Shown piece by piece: positions 39,870-41,731 of a DNA stretch of 41,731 bases. Both the position numbers and the translations under genes were made by a program. Position 1 is the first letter of the stretch. Each line of letters starts with the position of its first letter. This DNA comes from a bacterium (lineage in GTDB: Bacteria > Patescibacteriota > Minisyncoccia > Phycocordibacterales > UBA9973), in the NCBI GenBank assembly GCA_021831595.1, contig JAKBMK010000017.1:1-41731 (forward strand). Reading direction: 5' to 3'. A model generated the notes under the pieces. The model was not told the origin of the DNA. It did not search any database and saw nothing but the letters and a program-made list of their open reading frames with translations.

Positions 39870-39918
39870 GCATTAAAAGAGTTGGTTACAAAGTGTAACC
39901 AACTCCTTTATATTTTGG
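39870..39918 (+). terminator. Intrinsic terminator of the giant surface gene
   Basis: GAGTTGGTTAC-aaa-GTGTAACCAACTC followed by CTTTATATTTT. Confidence 0.8.
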
Positions 39919-39957
39919 AATTAAAAGATATTTTTGGGAACGCTCTCTTTTTTAAAT

Positions 39958-40006
39958 AATTCACCTCACCCCCCGACCCCTCTCCAGATTACTGGCGAGG
40001 GGAGGA
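39958..40006. repeat. GC-rich palindromic repeat, inverted relative to the copy at 34044-34068
   Basis: AATTCACCTCACCCCCCGACCCCTCTCC...GGCGAGGGGAGG; reverse complement of GGGGAGGGTCGGGGTGAGGTGAATT, near-exact. Confidence 0.8.
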
Positions 40007-40231
40007 ATTTGTACGTTTTCTCCTTTTTTATTAAGAAGTAATTGGAGAATTTCCCAAAGGACTTTCCTTGGGGAACGAAGTGGACGAAGGAGAGTTCTTT
40101 GGGAAATTGAGGAAGAGAATAAAAAAATAAAAACAATTTTTCAGCACAAATTTTATTTTTGTAAATTTTCATTTTAACCCTATTTTTCTATGTTATTTAG
40201 ATATTTACTGTGATATAATAATGGTAGAAGT

Positions 40232-41242
40232 ATGAGTAAGAAAATATTAAATGATAATAAGATTACATTTTATGAATCACCCGATGGGGCTGTTAACATT
40301 GAAGTTCTATATGCAGAAGAAAATGTTTGGTTAACACAGAAGAGAATGGCAGAACTTTTTGATTGCTCGGTGGATAATGTCTCACTTCATCTAAAGAATA
40401 TTTACAAGGAAAATGAAATAAACAAGAAAGCAACTAACGAGGAATTCTCGATAGTTCAAAAAGAAGGAGAAAGAGAAATTAAGAGAAAATTAGTTTTTTA
40501 TTCTCTTGAAGCAATAATTGCAGTTGGATATCGTGTAAGTGGAGAGAGGGGATCACAGTTTCGGCAATGGGCTACAGAAATTTTAAAAAGTTATATCCAT
40601 AAAGGTTATGCATTAGATAGTAAAAGAATGAAGTATGGATCTCGTTTTAGTTCTAGATATTTTGATGAACTTTATGAAGAGATAAAAGATATTCGTACGA
40701 GCGAAAGAATGATCCATCAAAAGATTACCGATATCTATGCGACGTCAATAGATTACTCTTCTGTATCAATGGAAACCAAGAACTTTTTTGCCACTGTTCA
40801 GAATAAATTACATTTTGCAATAACAGGTAAAACAGCAGCTGAAATTGTTGTCAATAGAGTAAATAGCAAAAAAGAAAAAATGGGGTTAACTTCTTGGAGG
40901 AAATCACCAAACGGCAAAATAATGCCAAGCGATACAATAATTGCAAAAAATTATTTAAGTAAAGATGAATTAGCTCATTTAAATAATATTGGCAATATGT
41001 ATCTTGATTATGCGGAAATGCAGGCTTCTCGTGGTAAGGCTATGACTATGAAAAATTGGATAGAGAAACTAAATGCCTTTTTGAAATTTAATGAGCAGGA
41101 TATTCTGACAAATTCTGGTAAGGTGTCTCATGAGATAGCAGAAGCTTTAGCTTTGAGTGAATATGAAAAATACAGAAAAATCCAAGACAAGAATTATATT
41201 TCCGATTTTGATAAAAAGATTAAAAAATTACGACTCAAATGA
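40232..41242 (+). CDS. RhuM family (virulence RhuM-like) protein
   Basis: 'NIEVLYAEENVWLTQKRMAELFDCSVDNVSLHLKNIYKENEI...YSLEAIIAVGYRVSGERGSQFRQWATEILKSYIHKGYALD'. Confidence 0.88.
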   Translation: MSKKILNDNKITFYESPDGAVNIEVLYAEENVWLTQKRMAELFDCSVDNVSLHLKNIYKENEINKKATNEEFSIVQKEGEREIKRKLVFYSLEAIIAVGYRVSGERGSQFRQWATEILKSYIHKGYALDSKRMKYGSRFSSRYFDELYEEIKDIRTSERMIHQKITDIYATSIDYSSVSMETKNFFATVQNKLHFAITGKTAAEIVVNRVNSKKEKMGLTSWRKSPNGKIMPSDTIIAKNYLSKDELAHLNNIGNMYLDYAEMQASRGKAMTMKNWIEKLNAFLKFNEQDILTNSGKVSHEIAEALALSEYEKYRKIQDKNYISDFDKKIKKLRLK

Positions 41243-41245
41243 AAA

Positions 41246-41282
41246 AGCCCCTATATATGCCGTAACATATCAGGGGTCTCTC
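41246..41282 (+). terminator. Hairpin downstream of the RhuM gene
   Basis: GCCCCTATATATG-ccgtaa-CATATCAGGGGTC. Confidence 0.55.
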
Positions 41283-41366
41283 TTGTTTATGCTTAAAGTA
41301 TAGCAAACAAGTAATGGGTGTCAAAAAAAGGGGGGGGGGAATAAGTAGAAAAATAAATACAAAAAA

Positions 41367-41731
41367 GTGAAAACAAATTTTTACAACAGAATTAGAAAAA
41401 TAATCTCAACCAAAAATATTTTTAATGGAATTATTTTTGCTGTCTCTGCATTTTTTATTTTTGGAAATCCGTCTACAATTTTTGCTTATACTCTTCGTGG
41501 TACTGGTCCTGGGGGAGGTATAGTTTTTTATGTTACCAATAATGGTATGTCTGGATATGAAGCCGCTCCTGTGTCTACAGAATGGACCAGTAAACAATGG
41601 GGATGTAATGGAACAGTGTTAACAGGAGCCACAGGTACAGCAGTTGGAACAGGAAAACAAAATACAACAGATATTGTGAATGGTTGTGCACAAGCAGATA
41701 TTGCCGCTAGAGATGCTCGTAATTTAGTCTA
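41367..41731 (+). CDS. Secreted protein (partial, truncated by right edge), GTG start
   Basis: Absent from ORF track; GTG AAA ACA AAT... gives signal peptide 'NIFNGIIFAVSAFFIFGNPSTIFAYTLRGTGPGGGIVFYVTNNGMSGYEAAPVSTEWTSKQWGC', open to the end of the window. Confidence 0.7.
   Translation, partial: MKTNFYNRIRKIISTKNIFNGIIFAVSAFFIFGNPSTIFAYTLRGTGPGGGIVFYVTNNGMSGYEAAPVSTEWTSKQWGCNGTVLTGATGTAVGTGKQNTTDIVNGCAQADIAARDARNLV

Overview
This 41.7-kb window looks like a chromosomal segment of a Patescibacteria/CPR (Parcubacteria-like) bacterium. The basis is compact genes, a shortened Pgk, CPR-type 'GxAWSxxxGWIxF' and 'NVGIGTTxP' surface proteins, a large share of surface/pilus genes, and standard stop-codon usage. 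From left to right: (1) a cobalamin block with an AdoCbl-type ribonucleotide reductase (left-truncated), an ECF-type S-component, a B12 riboswitch with a downstream terminator hairpin, a membrane-anchored DUF4430 protein, and a DUF4430-like + alpha/alpha-toroid protein resembling vertebrate intrinsic factor/transcobalamin; (2) a thioredoxin-like/DsbB pair; (3) a type IV pilus cluster (pilB, pilC, three prepilins, a PilX-like protein); (4) tpiA, pgk, recJ, rnhA, and a ComEC encoded as two separate ORFs with a divergent sod between them, flanked by 99-bp structured direct repeats; (5) rpmB and an M50 protease; (6) a tail-fibre-like surface protein split at a (TA)n tract, and a Pro-rich surface protein; (7) rpsL, rpsG, three small genes with a three-copy hairpin repeat, then fusA with a structured leader; (8) a DUF916-like surface operon; (9) a membrane-anchored HTH protein and a 1888-aa surface protein; (10) a RhuM-like protein; (11) a right-truncated secreted protein behind a G10 tract. 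The most interesting candidates are the transcobalamin-like B12 acquisition locus and the covarying structured repeat elements at gene 3' ends, some of which are also found in-frame inside proteins. All family calls are from reading the translations; no database search was run.
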